A DNA stretch of 64,000 nt from Leptospira bourretii (GTDB lineage Bacteria > Spirochaetota > Leptospiria > Leptospirales > Leptospiraceae): assembly GCF_004770145.1 (NCBI RefSeq), contig NZ_RQFW01000010.1, positions 378,001-442,000 on the forward strand. Reading direction: 5' to 3'. Numbering within the stretch: position 1 is the stretch's first letter; each line of letters begins with the position of its first letter. The notes under the pieces were generated by a model. That model did not search any database. It was not told the origin of the DNA and was given only the letters and a program-made list of their open reading frames with translations. This document shows, piece after piece, positions 8,565 to 16,269 of the stretch. Made by a program: the position numbers and the translations under genes.

Positions 8565-8795
8565 ATGAATAATAAAATGATTCGTGTAGCTAATAGCCGT
8601 TTGCTTAAAAGTGTAAACAATTTAAATACGGATTATGATTCAGATTTGATCGTTGGCCTTGGAGTTAAGGAAAATGGAGAGTTGTATTTCCAAAAAGAAT
8701 CGAGGGAAGAATTTAGGAGAAGGCATGGGCTTTCTTCTGGTGGTTTCAATGATTCAGTTATGAATGTGATTAATGCGTTAAGAAATCATGGCTGA
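8565..8795 (+). CDS. Hypothetical small protein
   Basis: This is a 76-residue protein I do not recognise. It is soluble and charged, with a central segment ELYFQKESREEFRRRHGL and a C-terminal helix. It lacks a signal peptide. The ATG at 8565 has no Shine-Dalgarno sequence and sits where transcription is predicted to begin; ATG 8577 is an alternative start. The next gene begins 8 bp before its stop, so the two are probably translated from one message. It belongs to the AT-rich accessory segment next to tRNA-Leu. Function is unknown. Confidence 0.55.
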   Translation: MNNKMIRVANSRLLKSVNNLNTDYDSDLIVGLGVKENGELYFQKESREEFRRRHGLSSGGFNDSVMNVINALRNHG

Positions 8796-9162
8796 ATTAC
8801 CATCAAAAGATAAAACTAGGAAAGATATCGTCGATTACATACCGAAGTTTCTTGAGACTCTTGATAACATTTCTCATAACGATAAAACAGTTAAAGAGAA
8901 AGAACTCGAACTAAGGCAATCAGAAAGTAAAAACAATTTAGAATATTCCTTAAAGGTTCTTGAATCAAATGAAAGAGGAGAGGTAAGAAATTTAATTTTA
9001 ACTATTTTTTTAATTATAATTTTCCTAACGATACTGGGAATTGGAATTTACTTTGTAATAGAGGGTAAAACGGAAATCGGGTCGTCAATGATTACTGGTG
9101 TAATTACTTTTATTGCCGGCCTAGGTATTGGCAGGGATAGCCGTAAATCTAATTCCGATTAA
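8788..9162 (+). CDS. Hypothetical membrane protein with coiled coil
   Basis: The 124-residue protein has a charged N-terminal half that looks like a coiled coil (about residues 20-70). Two hydrophobic helices follow at about 71-92 and 98-115, separated by EGKTEIGSS, and the tail is short and basic. Small two-helix proteins of this kind occur in mobile and phage-derived DNA, but no family is recognised here. It overlaps the preceding gene by 8 bp. The open frame of the first papain-like domain protein begins 27 bp after its stop, without a recognisable start codon. Confidence 0.6.
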   Translation: MAELPSKDKTRKDIVDYIPKFLETLDNISHNDKTVKEKELELRQSESKNNLEYSLKVLESNERGEVRNLILTIFLIIIFLTILGIGIYFVIEGKTEIGSSMITGVITFIAGLGIGRDSRKSNSD

Positions 9163-9356
9163 ATAAAATTCTTACTGATAGTAAATAATCTTTTATTGTT
9201 CAAAATCGACTCACCGAACTCACAACAGTCACACCAGGAGAAAGGTTAACTCTAGAGGTTAAGCATCCAGATCCTGCGGAGCGTCAAAAAGCTGCTGACG
9301 ATTTTCTAGCAAGCAAGCTGAAAGAAAATAAAGCGGAAATTGATGCAATTAGTGCT

Positions 9357-10001
9357 ATGTGGCAACATAAGAATCCCGGCTTTTATGAACGAATGGCAAA
9401 GTTTGATGCCTATCAAGGCGCGATTGAGCCGTCTCTAATCACGGCCACAAATATAGACAATGCCATCAACTCACCTAGTTCAGCCGAGGTTCTAAGAAGC
9501 AAATGGTGCGTTGCATTTGCAAATTGGGGCATGCTGAAGCGAACTATGGGAGATAAAATTCCTGACTTCGATAAATTTATCAAAGAAGTTGCGGACAACG
9601 ATCTGATAAACAAGGAAAATATGACACTGAATACTTCAGATGTTATAAAGAAGTATTCAGATGGAAAAATGGTAAGACTACCAGAAAGTGGAACCTTGCC
9701 GCAAGGAGACAGACAAAGTGGATACAAAATTATCGGTGATTTTTTAGCAGAAAATCGGCCAGAAGCTATTACGCTGCGTGTAAAAGATGATGGAAAGGGA
9801 AAGGGTCATACAATATCCTTGCAAAGGAATCCAGACGGGAAAACTTACACTGTGATTGATCCGGCATCAAAAGCGAATGGAACAAAGTTCGATCCAGAGA
9901 ATTTAAAAGATTCTTTTCTATCAAAAGAATCGCCGGATACTAGAAATCCATACTGGGATAAGCCTCCTTACACATTTGACTATATCAAAAAAGGTAAATA
10001 A
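9357..10001 (+). CDS. Papain-like Cys-His-Asp domain protein, probable orphan toxin tip (copy 1)
   Basis: The 214-residue protein shares a domain with the 11524-12252 gene. The shared marks are a Cys at a helix start (SKWC51), a downstream PDFDKFIK segment, a strand carrying His (GKGH151TISLQ) and a following Asp (YTVID168P). This C-H-D order fits a papain-like or C39-like cysteine peptidase fold, as in Tox-PL domains of polymorphic toxins. There is no signal peptide. The frame stays open back to 9189 for 56 protein-like codons without ATG, GTG or TTG, so this is probably the C-terminal tip of a larger protein that lost its 5' end. The following lipoprotein start overlaps the stop by one base (TAATG). 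Catalysis and toxicity are inferred; the paralogy with copy 2 is visible. Confidence 0.65.
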   Translation: MWQHKNPGFYERMAKFDAYQGAIEPSLITATNIDNAINSPSSAEVLRSKWCVAFANWGMLKRTMGDKIPDFDKFIKEVADNDLINKENMTLNTSDVIKKYSDGKMVRLPESGTLPQGDRQSGYKIIGDFLAENRPEAITLRVKDDGKGKGHTISLQRNPDGKTYTVIDPASKANGTKFDPENLKDSFLSKESPDTRNPYWDKPPYTFDYIKKGK

Positions 10002-10747
10002 TGCTAATGAACAACTTCTATGTTACTTTAATCATACTCGTAATTAGCTTATACAATTGTAAGACTTCGCAAATTATCGAAAATGAATCAGATTTGGCAA
10101 AGTATTTGGAGTCAAAAAACTATGTAATAAATGGATATGGGTACAAAAAAAACGCGCATTTAGAGTCAGTGGATATTAATGAAAAAACCGATTATTCCGA
10201 TGGAGATTTAATTCGAATATGTTCTCAGCCAAACCTTACTTCCCTTGCATTTAAACGAACAAAAGTAAGATCATTTTCTGCGGATGCAAGTTTTGCTTGT
10301 TCTAAGTCAAATATAGCTGAGCTTGCAGTAATTAATTTAACGATAAATAAAAATGAATTATGTAATTTAGTTTCCACTTTTACAAATAAACAGTTAACAC
10401 TTGCACTATCTGGAATAGTTTTTACCAATTCTGACTTAGAATGTATTTCAAAGCTTAAATTATTGAAATATATTGCAATTCCTGACCGGGCAAATATTAG
10501 CGAAGAATCATTTTGTAATTTTTCCAAACAGATGCCACAACTATTGGGTATCCAGTTAAATAATTCAACTTTAGCTACAAATGGATTAAATTGTATCTTG
10601 AATTTTCCCTCACTTAGACGAGTTACACTCCAAAACTGGAATAGTGTTTCTGAAGATGAAATGGGCGAGTGGGTAAAAAAATATGAAAAAAAATATAATC
10701 GTAAGTTGGAAGCGCAAATCATAGATCCTGTTGGCTACGAAAGATAA
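10001..10747 (+). CDS. Cys-ladder leucine-rich-like lipoprotein, candidate immunity protein (copy 1)
   Basis: The N-terminus MLMNNFYVTLIILVISLYNC is a lipoprotein signal with lipidated Cys20, so the protein probably sits on the periplasmic side of a membrane. The rest is made of 21-27-residue units with recurring Leu/Ile and one Cys each: C74, C100, C121, C148, C172 and C198. The paralogue at 12249-12992 has six Cys at nearly the same spacing. The pattern resembles cysteine-containing leucine-rich repeats. The start overlaps the effector stop by 1 bp (ATG 10007 is an alternative), so translation is coupled. That pairing, seen twice, suggests an immunity protein for the upstream domain, but this is inference. 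The gene is notably AT-rich. Confidence 0.65.
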   Translation: MLMNNFYVTLIILVISLYNCKTSQIIENESDLAKYLESKNYVINGYGYKKNAHLESVDINEKTDYSDGDLIRICSQPNLTSLAFKRTKVRSFSADASFACSKSNIAELAVINLTINKNELCNLVSTFTNKQLTLALSGIVFTNSDLECISKLKLLKYIAIPDRANISEESFCNFSKQMPQLLGIQLNNSTLATNGLNCILNFPSLRRVTLQNWNSVSEDEMGEWVKKYEKKYNRKLEAQIIDPVGYER

Positions 10748-10863
10748 GACAATTTTTTATAAACGATCAAAAATAGTATAAATGTCCTGATATGACATAT
10801 GCCGAGATTCGGATGATCTCAAGATTTCCTTTCGAACGGTTTTACTATCTAATCAAAAGCAAA

Positions 10864-10891
10864 TTGACTATCGTTGTAAATTTGCTAAAAT
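10864..10891 (+). promoter_or_regulatory. Sigma-70-type promoter, predicted leaderless
   Basis: TTGACT (10864-10869) and TAAAAT (10886-10891) are separated by 16 bp. The expected transcription start is at the tandem ATG codons 10895/10898 of the following lipoprotein gene, which has no ribosome site. Confidence 0.5.
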
Positions 10892-10894
10892 GAT

Positions 10895-11301
10895 ATGATG
10901 AAACTTCTGATTTCAATTACACACATCCAAATTCTTTTTTTTATCTTCTCTTGTACAACGACAAAAACTGTTGAAAATCCCTCTGTCTTATCAGAGGAGC
11001 CTATCCAGTCGGTTATCGTTCCAAAATGGTCAGCATATCAGGGATTCTTTGGTTTTATAGATGCAAAAAAGAAATGTAAAAGTATCGGTATGCGCCTTCC
11101 AACAATTGAAGAGCTAAAATCAGCCAATAGATCTAAGATTACAAAATCATGGGATAAGGATAGTTCATACTACTGGTCTTCAACACCAGCGGGTCAAGAT
11201 AGTATTATTATTTGTATACTTATACTGGTCATGGCTATCCAAGCACACCTAGTACGGCTAAACGGATATATGATGTATACGGTGTTAGGTGCATTCAGTA
11301 G
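10895..11301 (+). pseudogene. Lcl/DUF1566-domain lipoprotein gene, frameshifted
   Basis: The gene encodes a lipoprotein signal (lipobox FIFSC) and then a DUF1566/Lcl C-terminal-type domain: WSAYQG, KKKCKSIGMRLPTIEELKSA and YYWSSTPAG. Just after this point, between 11200 and 11203, the frame breaks. In the present frame translation continues into unrelated hydrophobic sequence to 11380. In the frame shifted by two, the expected domain end appears (YTYTGHGYPSTPS, then IYDVYGVRCIQ) and stops at 11299-11301. A 1-base indel near the ATTATTATT run explains this. It lies between the two effector/lipoprotein pairs. It could be a true pseudogene or a sequencing error. Confidence 0.75.
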
Positions 11302-11523
11302 AGATTCTAGAGATTGTTTATTCTTTTGCAAGGGCAAAGTAGAAGGTTACCGAGAAGAGAAAACTACCTGCTGCGCGTAGGTGAATCGATGAACAATTAC
11401 TGATACCAACTAGTCGATGGCTCAAAGAATACACTTCGTTTGAAATTCGCAATTTTTTAAAAAATATTTGCCGTTTTATGAAACTTAAGTTGAAAATAGC
11501 TTAGTAAAAGAAAGAACTCAATA

Positions 11524-12252
11524 GTGGACACGATCCCGGAGACCACCAAAAAAGTGGAACTTCCGATTTACCAAAATCCAGAAACAGGCGAATTCAGGAT
11601 TGGCGCTGGCGATTCTGCAAGAGATTTTGCAACAAATTCAGGACCTGGTACCAAATTTTTCCAAAGTGCGACCAATGGCGAAGCAATCACAATGGCTGAT
11701 TCCATAAGAAAGGAGCTGAATATTGATGCAAGTATCCCTAGTTCAGAAATCGTGATGAAATGGTGCCAAGCTGCTTCCCTATGGGCTACTTGCCGAAAAG
11801 AATTCGGATCAGCAGTTCCTGATAATTTTGTTGATTTTATTAAAAAACATAAGGATAGTATTGAAATCAAACCAGGTGATGTGATGTATGTTAAAGGTAA
11901 CGATACTATCATGAATTCTTATGCAAACCAAAGTGGAAAAGAATGGCATAGGGATACGTTTAAAGATACAAATCCCAATATCACAAGAGACCAGGCATAT
12001 GCGAAAATCGCAGAAGCTATGCAGACAACCACTTCTAATTCTGTGATGATTCGCATTAGTAGCGGACATACCATTTCCATTCACCGAGATGGCCCTGGAA
12101 GTGATTGGATTGTGAAGGATACGGGTCATAGTAATATTAATGAATCGATAGTGAATCCGAATGATATTAAGAATTCTGACTTGTTTATTAAAGATACTTA
12201 CAGATGGGAAATTCCAGAAAGTATAGCCTTTCCAGTATTTTCAAAGAAATGA
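11524..12252 (+). CDS. Papain-like Cys-His-Asp domain protein, probable toxin tip (copy 2)
   Basis: The 242-residue protein is paralogous to 9357-10001. Matching residues are C81 (VMKWC), the PDNFVDFIKK segment, H182 (SSGHTISIHR) and D199 (WIVKD), in the same order and similar spacing. An N-terminal extension (ELPIYQNPETGEFRIGAG) is absent from copy 1. The start is GTG at 11524 with only a weak purine-rich stretch upstream, and the frame is open for eight more codons back to a TAG at 11497-11499. It may therefore be a trimmed end of a larger protein, as proposed for copy 1. No signal peptide is present. Its stop overlaps the following lipoprotein ATG by 4 bp (ATGA). A cysteine peptidase, deamidase or transglutaminase-type activity is possible; none is demonstrated. 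Confidence 0.65.
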   Translation: MDTIPETTKKVELPIYQNPETGEFRIGAGDSARDFATNSGPGTKFFQSATNGEAITMADSIRKELNIDASIPSSEIVMKWCQAASLWATCRKEFGSAVPDNFVDFIKKHKDSIEIKPGDVMYVKGNDTIMNSYANQSGKEWHRDTFKDTNPNITRDQAYAKIAEAMQTTTSNSVMIRISSGHTISIHRDGPGSDWIVKDTGHSNINESIVNPNDIKNSDLFIKDTYRWEIPESIAFPVFSKK

Positions 12253-12992
12253 ATATGAAATATTTAATATTTATAATTACTTATGTAGCTTTTGCTCAAT
12301 GTAATACTACACAAAAAGTAGAAGTGAAACAGACATCGGATTATACACCTATTGTAGGTGATTTGCAAGTGAGAGGATATGATGTAGAAATAAATTCTCA
12401 CAAGGGAATCCATTCCTATGTGACAGCATATCCAAATACCAAAATAATTGATGGAGATTTGCAGAAGATTTGCACTTTACCTAATCTTAGAAATTTGATG
12501 ATAGAAAATAATAAGATTTCTGAATCTTTTTTTAATCAGCTAGATCAATGTAATCTTAGTCAAATGAAACTATTAAGTCTCAAGGATGTTACTTTAAAGA
12601 ATGGCGTATTTTGCCATCTGAGTGAAAAAAATCAATTTCATAACAATCTTGGATTTGCGAATACAAATATTAATGATGAGGATCTGAACTGTCTGAAGAG
12701 ATTTGCATATATCGAAGAATTGAGTATCCAAGGTCCCCAGAAGAAATTTAGCGATGAGAGTTTTTGCGAATTTTTCCAATCAAACATTCGGATTAAGGAC
12801 TTGCACGTAAAGTATCTTGAATTGTCTCCTAAAGCGTATAATTGCCTCCTTGATCTTAAAGGTGTGGAACATTTTGGTTTTAAAAAAATCAAAGGCCGCA
12901 CCGCTAATGATATGAAAAAGTTAGAGAACTTGTATTTCAAGAAGAATGGTCGTAAGGTAATCGTGGATGTATTTGAATACGATTCTCCTTAA
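12249..12992 (+). CDS. Cys-ladder leucine-rich-like lipoprotein, candidate immunity protein (copy 2)
   Basis: Translation most likely begins at ATG 12249, inside the effector stop (ATGA). This gives MNMKYLIFIITYVAFAQC with lipidated Cys18; an earlier in-frame start at 12204 would bury the signal peptide. The mature part repeats a roughly 25-residue leucine-rich-like unit with Cys at 75, 101, 122, 148, 173 and 199, nearly the spacing of the paralogue at 10001-10747. Both share GDL-x2-IC-x2-PNL early on and a Lys-rich C-terminal helix. It is expected to be membrane-anchored and extracytoplasmic. An immunity role is inferred only from the repeated pairing and coupling. Confidence 0.65.
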   Translation: MNMKYLIFIITYVAFAQCNTTQKVEVKQTSDYTPIVGDLQVRGYDVEINSHKGIHSYVTAYPNTKIIDGDLQKICTLPNLRNLMIENNKISESFFNQLDQCNLSQMKLLSLKDVTLKNGVFCHLSEKNQFHNNLGFANTNINDEDLNCLKRFAYIEELSIQGPQKKFSDESFCEFFQSNIRIKDLHVKYLELSPKAYNCLLDLKGVEHFGFKKIKGRTANDMKKLENLYFKKNGRKVIVDVFEYDSP

Positions 12993-13046
12993 AGAAACTG
13001 ATTTTAAAGACGTAAGTGGAGTGAAACAGATTCGAGAAATTCACCT

Positions 13047-13889
13047 TCATTCCATCGGTTTGATGGTTCCATCCTCAAAGGTGTAGCTCAGTGCCTTCAA
13101 GAGTAGGTTTGTTTTTGAGTAAACTTCTAAAGTGAATCGAGAATTCTTTAGGTCAAAGATGGTTTTTGGTATTGAGTCGTTTGGAAAACCCAAGGCTCTC
13201 ATCTCATTATAAGTTGATAAATAGGATAATTGCTCCATGGTTCGATACGAAGAATATTTGCCAGACAAATATTTAGCGAGTATATCCCTTCCATTATCTG
13301 TTTTAAAATCATAAATGGTAATGGAGTTGTTTGGCCAAACTTCTATCAATCGATTCTCTTTTAAATACACTTGTGCGTAATTTCCCGTTGTATGAATGAG
13401 TTTGGTATCTCCCTCCACAATTTTCCAAACAAATAAAAATCCATCACCTCCATCGGAAAAATAAAACGTCCCTCTAGCAAAGAGAAGCTGTTTTGTTTCA
13501 TCGAAAGAAATTACAAATTCTGTTGGTCTTGGAGGATCCCGTCGGATATTGGAAACGGTGACTTCTGCTTTTTTCTTGTGAAATGATTCTGTTCCAACTG
13601 GCTCCTTGATGAAGAAAATTTTCGTTGAATCAACCCATCCCTCAGTTGCATCTTCATACCGAACTTGGTAAAAGTAAGGTTGATTTGGAAAATTTTCCGT
13701 TTTGCTTTTTTCGATACAACGTCCAAATTTTAATCTCGAAATCGTCTTTGTGGTTTTAGAATCATGTTTTGGTTCTTCTTTGATTTCCAGGTCGTCAGCA
13801 GTTGTGTAAAAATATGGGAACTCACAAGCAGCCGTGATGGGAAGTTGTAAAGATAAGAATAGAAAAAGGAAGGGAAGAGTGGCTTTCAT
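13047..13889 (-). CDS. Secreted SH3-like domain protein
   Basis: The 280-residue protein has a cleavable signal peptide (MKATLPFLFLFLSLQLPITA). A bacterial SH3-like module spans about residues 25-95 (TTADDLEIKEEPKH, ISRLKFGRC, YFYQVRYEDATEGWVDSTKIFFI). The C-terminal 170 residues form a beta-rich domain that I do not recognise. SH3-like modules usually bind peptidoglycan or proteins in the periplasm. The gene lies between the accessory segment and a truncated DUF1554 gene, and is convergent with the lipoprotein gene ending at 12992. A similar SH3 lipoprotein is encoded at 20332-21090. Confidence 0.7.
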   Translation of the reverse strand: MKATLPFLFLFLSLQLPITAACEFPYFYTTADDLEIKEEPKHDSKTTKTISRLKFGRCIEKSKTENFPNQPYFYQVRYEDATEGWVDSTKIFFIKEPVGTESFHKKKAEVTVSNIRRDPPRPTEFVISFDETKQLLFARGTFYFSDGGDGFLFVWKIVEGDTKLIHTTGNYAQVYLKENRLIEVWPNNSITIYDFKTDNGRDILAKYLSGKYSSYRTMEQLSYLSTYNEMRALGFPNDSIPKTIFDLKNSRFTLEVYSKTNLLLKALSYTFEDGTIKPME

Positions 13890-13944
13890 ACAAATTACAT
13901 AATTTTACAAAAGGACAATCTAAATCAAAGATAAAAAGAAAGCT

Positions 13945-13994
13945 AAAAAAGACTAAAACTCCTTCTTCGTTATCAAAGGAAGCCTTAGTCTTTT
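13945..13994 (-). terminator. Rho-independent terminator
   Basis: On the minus strand AAAAGACTAA (from 13994) pairs with TTAGTCTTTT (to 13947), with an inner TCCTT/AAGGA stem, and runs into a T6 tract. It terminates transcription from the DUF1554 remnant and overlaps its stop codon. Confidence 0.75.
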
Positions 13995-14333
13995 ATAAAG
14001 TCATCGTCACATTAGAATCACGGAAGATCCTGTTGGCGGTTGTTGTCGAACCTGTCGTATTGGTAGGATCTGTACTATTAGAATAAAAAGTATTAGCTTT
14101 CAGTACCCAGTCCGTGTAAGTCGGTGTACCGGTTGGACTGCCAGTGATTTCTCTCACTCCAGGAACAGAAATCATAGCCTTATAGGTTTTTCTTTTTACT
14201 CGATTGGTATCACCATTACAAATTGCATCTGCTCCTTTGATTCTACCAACTCCAAGCCACCCACCGTATGATAAATATGAAACCTAGTAGTGCAAGGAGT
14301 CGCAGCGGTCGTATAATCAAGTGGATTTTTTCT
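13993..14333 (-). pseudogene. DUF1554 (lectin-like) gene remnant, truncated and frameshifted
   Basis: Translation of 14283 to 13993 gives YGGWLGVGRIKGADAICNGD, then RKTYKAMISVPG, then TDWVLKANTFYSNS. These are typical of the DUF1554 domain found in many leptospiral surface lipoproteins. Upstream, another frame (about 14330-14260) reads NPLDYTTAATPCTTRFHI, which also fits the family, so a frameshift lies near 14260-14285. No signal peptide or lipobox is present. The homologous sequence stops abruptly at 14333, where a dispersed repeat begins. The C-terminal part of the domain (the usual WTGL region) is also missing. This is a dead fragment, not a functional gene. Confidence 0.7.
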
Positions 14334-14369
14334 TTACCAAACGATAGCGAGGCGCCAAAGGATTGGTAA
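14334..14369. repeat. Dispersed intergenic repeat (copy A)
   Basis: TTACCAA (14334-14340) and TTGGTAA (14363-14369) are inverted ends. The interior ACGATAGCGAGGCGCCAAAG matches ACGATGGCGAGGCGGCAAGG at 17723-17742 with three differences. The element abuts the broken 5' end of the DUF1554 remnant. Confidence 0.55.
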
Positions 14370-14404
14370 CAAATTTTAATCCTTTCGCTTTTTATACGAA
14401 ATCT

Positions 14405-15352
14405 TTATTTCCGAAAAGAATGGATCTCTTGGTAGACTAAGAAGTTTTCTAAATACAACTGGCAACCAGAACGATATAAGTATCTTGTGCGGACATTCCA
14501 AAAATACAATCCGGAACTTAGAGATTGTAAATCGATTGTACATTCTGAATCGGTACAATCAGAAGTTTTTTCGATGGTTTCAAAATTTTTATCCTTAGAA
14601 AAGTCAATGCGATAGTTTTGAAATTTACCTTTATTACTTTCATCATATGTGGATATACCATTCCCATTTTCTTTTGTCGGATCTGATGGGTTCGGACAGG
14701 GCTCAATTCCAATTTCATTTTCATTTGGAATTTCAACTGAGACGGGACTAATTTCATTGTTTTTTCCAATAAATTTGAATTTAAAGACAAATTCATTCGT
14801 GGTAATTTCAGTTTCCTTTGGTTCTAGTTGGATGATTTTGTTATGAGCAGAGCCAAGTAGAAGAAAGATATCCTGAAGGTTTGATCTTCCATGTGGAAAG
14901 GAAGTGTTGAGTAGGGCAAGGCATGGCAATACTAAAATACAAAATTTCTTTAAGGTTGAGTTTTGAAAAAAGATGCGTGTTCGATTGAAAATATAAAGAC
15001 TAAGAATCACAATGGGTAACAAAAACAAATCGGATTTATCTGCTAAATTTAACGATTCGTTTGAACCAATCAACGAATAGAATTGATTGTTCGATTCTTG
15101 GGAAAGGTTGATCCAAATGAAAATAAGATTTGTAAGAAAGACAGAAAACCAAAATAGAATGGTTGGATTTATTTTTTTAGTCAATAGAGAGAAAATTCCA
15201 GTCAAGATGAGTGGTGTAAAAGTAAGGCCAATCAAGTCAGAAATTTTTCCAGTGATCCAGCCGGGAAATAAAACTTTGAAAATGGAATCGTTTGCGATCC
15301 AAAGAAGAGAGAAGAAATAGAACAAAATATTTTGGCTGCGGTATTTAAACAT
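14405..15352 (-). CDS. Hypothetical membrane protein with extracytoplasmic C-terminal domain
   Basis: The start is set at ATG 15352, which overlaps the upstream stop (TAATG); longer readings into the upstream gene have no support. The 315-residue protein begins MFKYRSQNILFYFF and has five or six hydrophobic helices in about the first 180 residues. A beta-rich domain of about 135 residues follows, with a Ca-site-like or Pro-rich linker (EPCPNPSDPTKENGNG) and two Cys-containing loops (SDCTDSECTI, YRSGCQLYL). I do not recognise the family. Coupling to the upstream lipoprotein gene suggests a shared role at the cell envelope. Confidence 0.65.
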   Translation of the reverse strand: MFKYRSQNILFYFFSLLWIANDSIFKVLFPGWITGKISDLIGLTFTPLILTGIFSLLTKKINPTILFWFSVFLTNLIFIWINLSQESNNQFYSLIGSNESLNLADKSDLFLLPIVILSLYIFNRTRIFFQNSTLKKFCILVLPCLALLNTSFPHGRSNLQDIFLLLGSAHNKIIQLEPKETEITTNEFVFKFKFIGKNNEISPVSVEIPNENEIGIEPCPNPSDPTKENGNGISTYDESNKGKFQNYRIDFSKDKNFETIEKTSDCTDSECTIDLQSLSSGLYFWNVRTRYLYRSGCQLYLENFLVYQEIHSFRK

Positions 15353-15786
15353 TAAAAGTTTCCATAAAACGGTTTTTCGAATTCGAAAAATAATGCCACT
15401 TTGAACGTGCAGTTTAATTTCCGATTGGTGGCAATATGAATGAGCATTTCTGAGACCGCCTGCGTAGTGTTTTTGGGGAATGCAGGGCAGGGGATTGCAA
15501 GAATACTTCGTAAACAAGCACTGACAGCTCTTTTTTCATAGTATATGCTTTTGTTATTGTAGTCTGGTCTTGGGTCTTCGTCATTTCCTAGTTCTGAAAA
15601 GAAATAAGATTGGTATCCTTCGAACTGACAACTTAAGGTTTTGATTGCTGTGTATGCTGCGATTTTGTTTTCCGTTTCTTTTTTGGAGATGGTAAGACTT
15701 GTGTTTGGGTTGTCAATCGGAAGTCTGCATGCAAAAAGACAAACTAACAAAAACATTGTGGTTTGGATGGGTTTTGGTTGGTTCAT
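15352..15786 (-). CDS. Hypothetical lipoprotein
   Basis: The 144-residue protein carries a lipoprotein signal (MFLLVCLFAC, lipidated Cys20). The mature part has several Cys (LSCQFEG, SACLRSILAIPCPAF, KLNCTF) that could form disulfides. No family is recognised. An AAGAAGA ribosome site precedes ATG 15786. Its stop overlaps the start of the membrane protein gene downstream by one base, so the two form a coupled pair. Confidence 0.65.
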   Translation of the reverse strand: MNQPKPIQTTMFLLVCLFACRLPIDNPNTSLTISKKETENKIAAYTAIKTLSCQFEGYQSYFFSELGNDEDPRPDYNNKSIYYEKRAVSACLRSILAIPCPAFPKNTTQAVSEMLIHIATNRKLNCTFKVALFFEFEKPFYGNF

Positions 15787-15922
15787 TCTTCTTTTTTGCT
15801 ATTGATTAGTTTTTTTAATTTCAGTCGATGATTTATTTTTTAGGCAGTTGATCATTTTTTTGTCACCTAACGGACTGCTCCGTAGTTTGTGGTTTTAGGA
15901 TGTTTTTCTTTTGTTGGAATCA

Positions 15923-15951
15923 TTGACAGTGTCTTAGTATTTTTTTATATT
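15923..15951 (+). promoter_or_regulatory. Strong sigma-70-type promoter, predicted leaderless
   Basis: Consensus TTGACA (15923-15928) is followed after 17 bp by TATATT (15946-15951). The expected start of transcription is within a few bases of ATG 15960, with no room for a ribosome site. Confidence 0.6.
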
Positions 15952-15959
15952 ATGATTAA

Positions 15960-16211
15960 ATGCTGATTTTGAAAATAATCAAACGTATGCACTTTCAAGG
16001 TCCAAAGATTTATTTGTTTGGAATTGTATTGGTCCTGTTAAACTTTGTGGCTGCGATTGGATGTAAGTCACCTGAGGATTCAGGTGTTGGATCAAGGTCT
16101 TGTTCTGAAGCTATGAAATTATTTCAGGCTTGTAATATCCTAAATAATAATGAATCGGCTGCTTGTAAAGTCCAGTGGGATGGAGTTATTTTGTCTTGTG
16201 GGATGATGTAA
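15960..16211 (+). CDS. Small Cys-rich lipoprotein, hypothetical
   Basis: The 83-residue product has a hydrophobic segment IYLFGIVLVLLNFVAAIGC with a lipobox ending at Cys35 (Cys26 if translation starts at ATG 15987). The mature peptide is only about 48 residues, with four Cys (RSCSEA, FQACN, AACKVQ, LSCGMM). The spacing suggests two disulfides in a helical hairpin, as in small CHCH-like leptospiral lipoproteins. Neither start has a ribosome site; ATG 15960 lies where the strong upstream promoter should begin its transcript. Function is unknown. Confidence 0.6.
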   Translation: MLILKIIKRMHFQGPKIYLFGIVLVLLNFVAAIGCKSPEDSGVGSRSCSEAMKLFQACNILNNNESAACKVQWDGVILSCGMM

Positions 16212-16269
16212 TGGTTTTTCTAAAGGAAATACTTTAAGAAATAGAAAATTGCCTTAAGGAGAAATTAAT

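Noticed and set aside
13947..13994. The AAAAGACTAA hairpin as a mobile-element end
   Set aside because: Its position past a stop codon and the T6 run on the minus strand fit an ordinary terminator.
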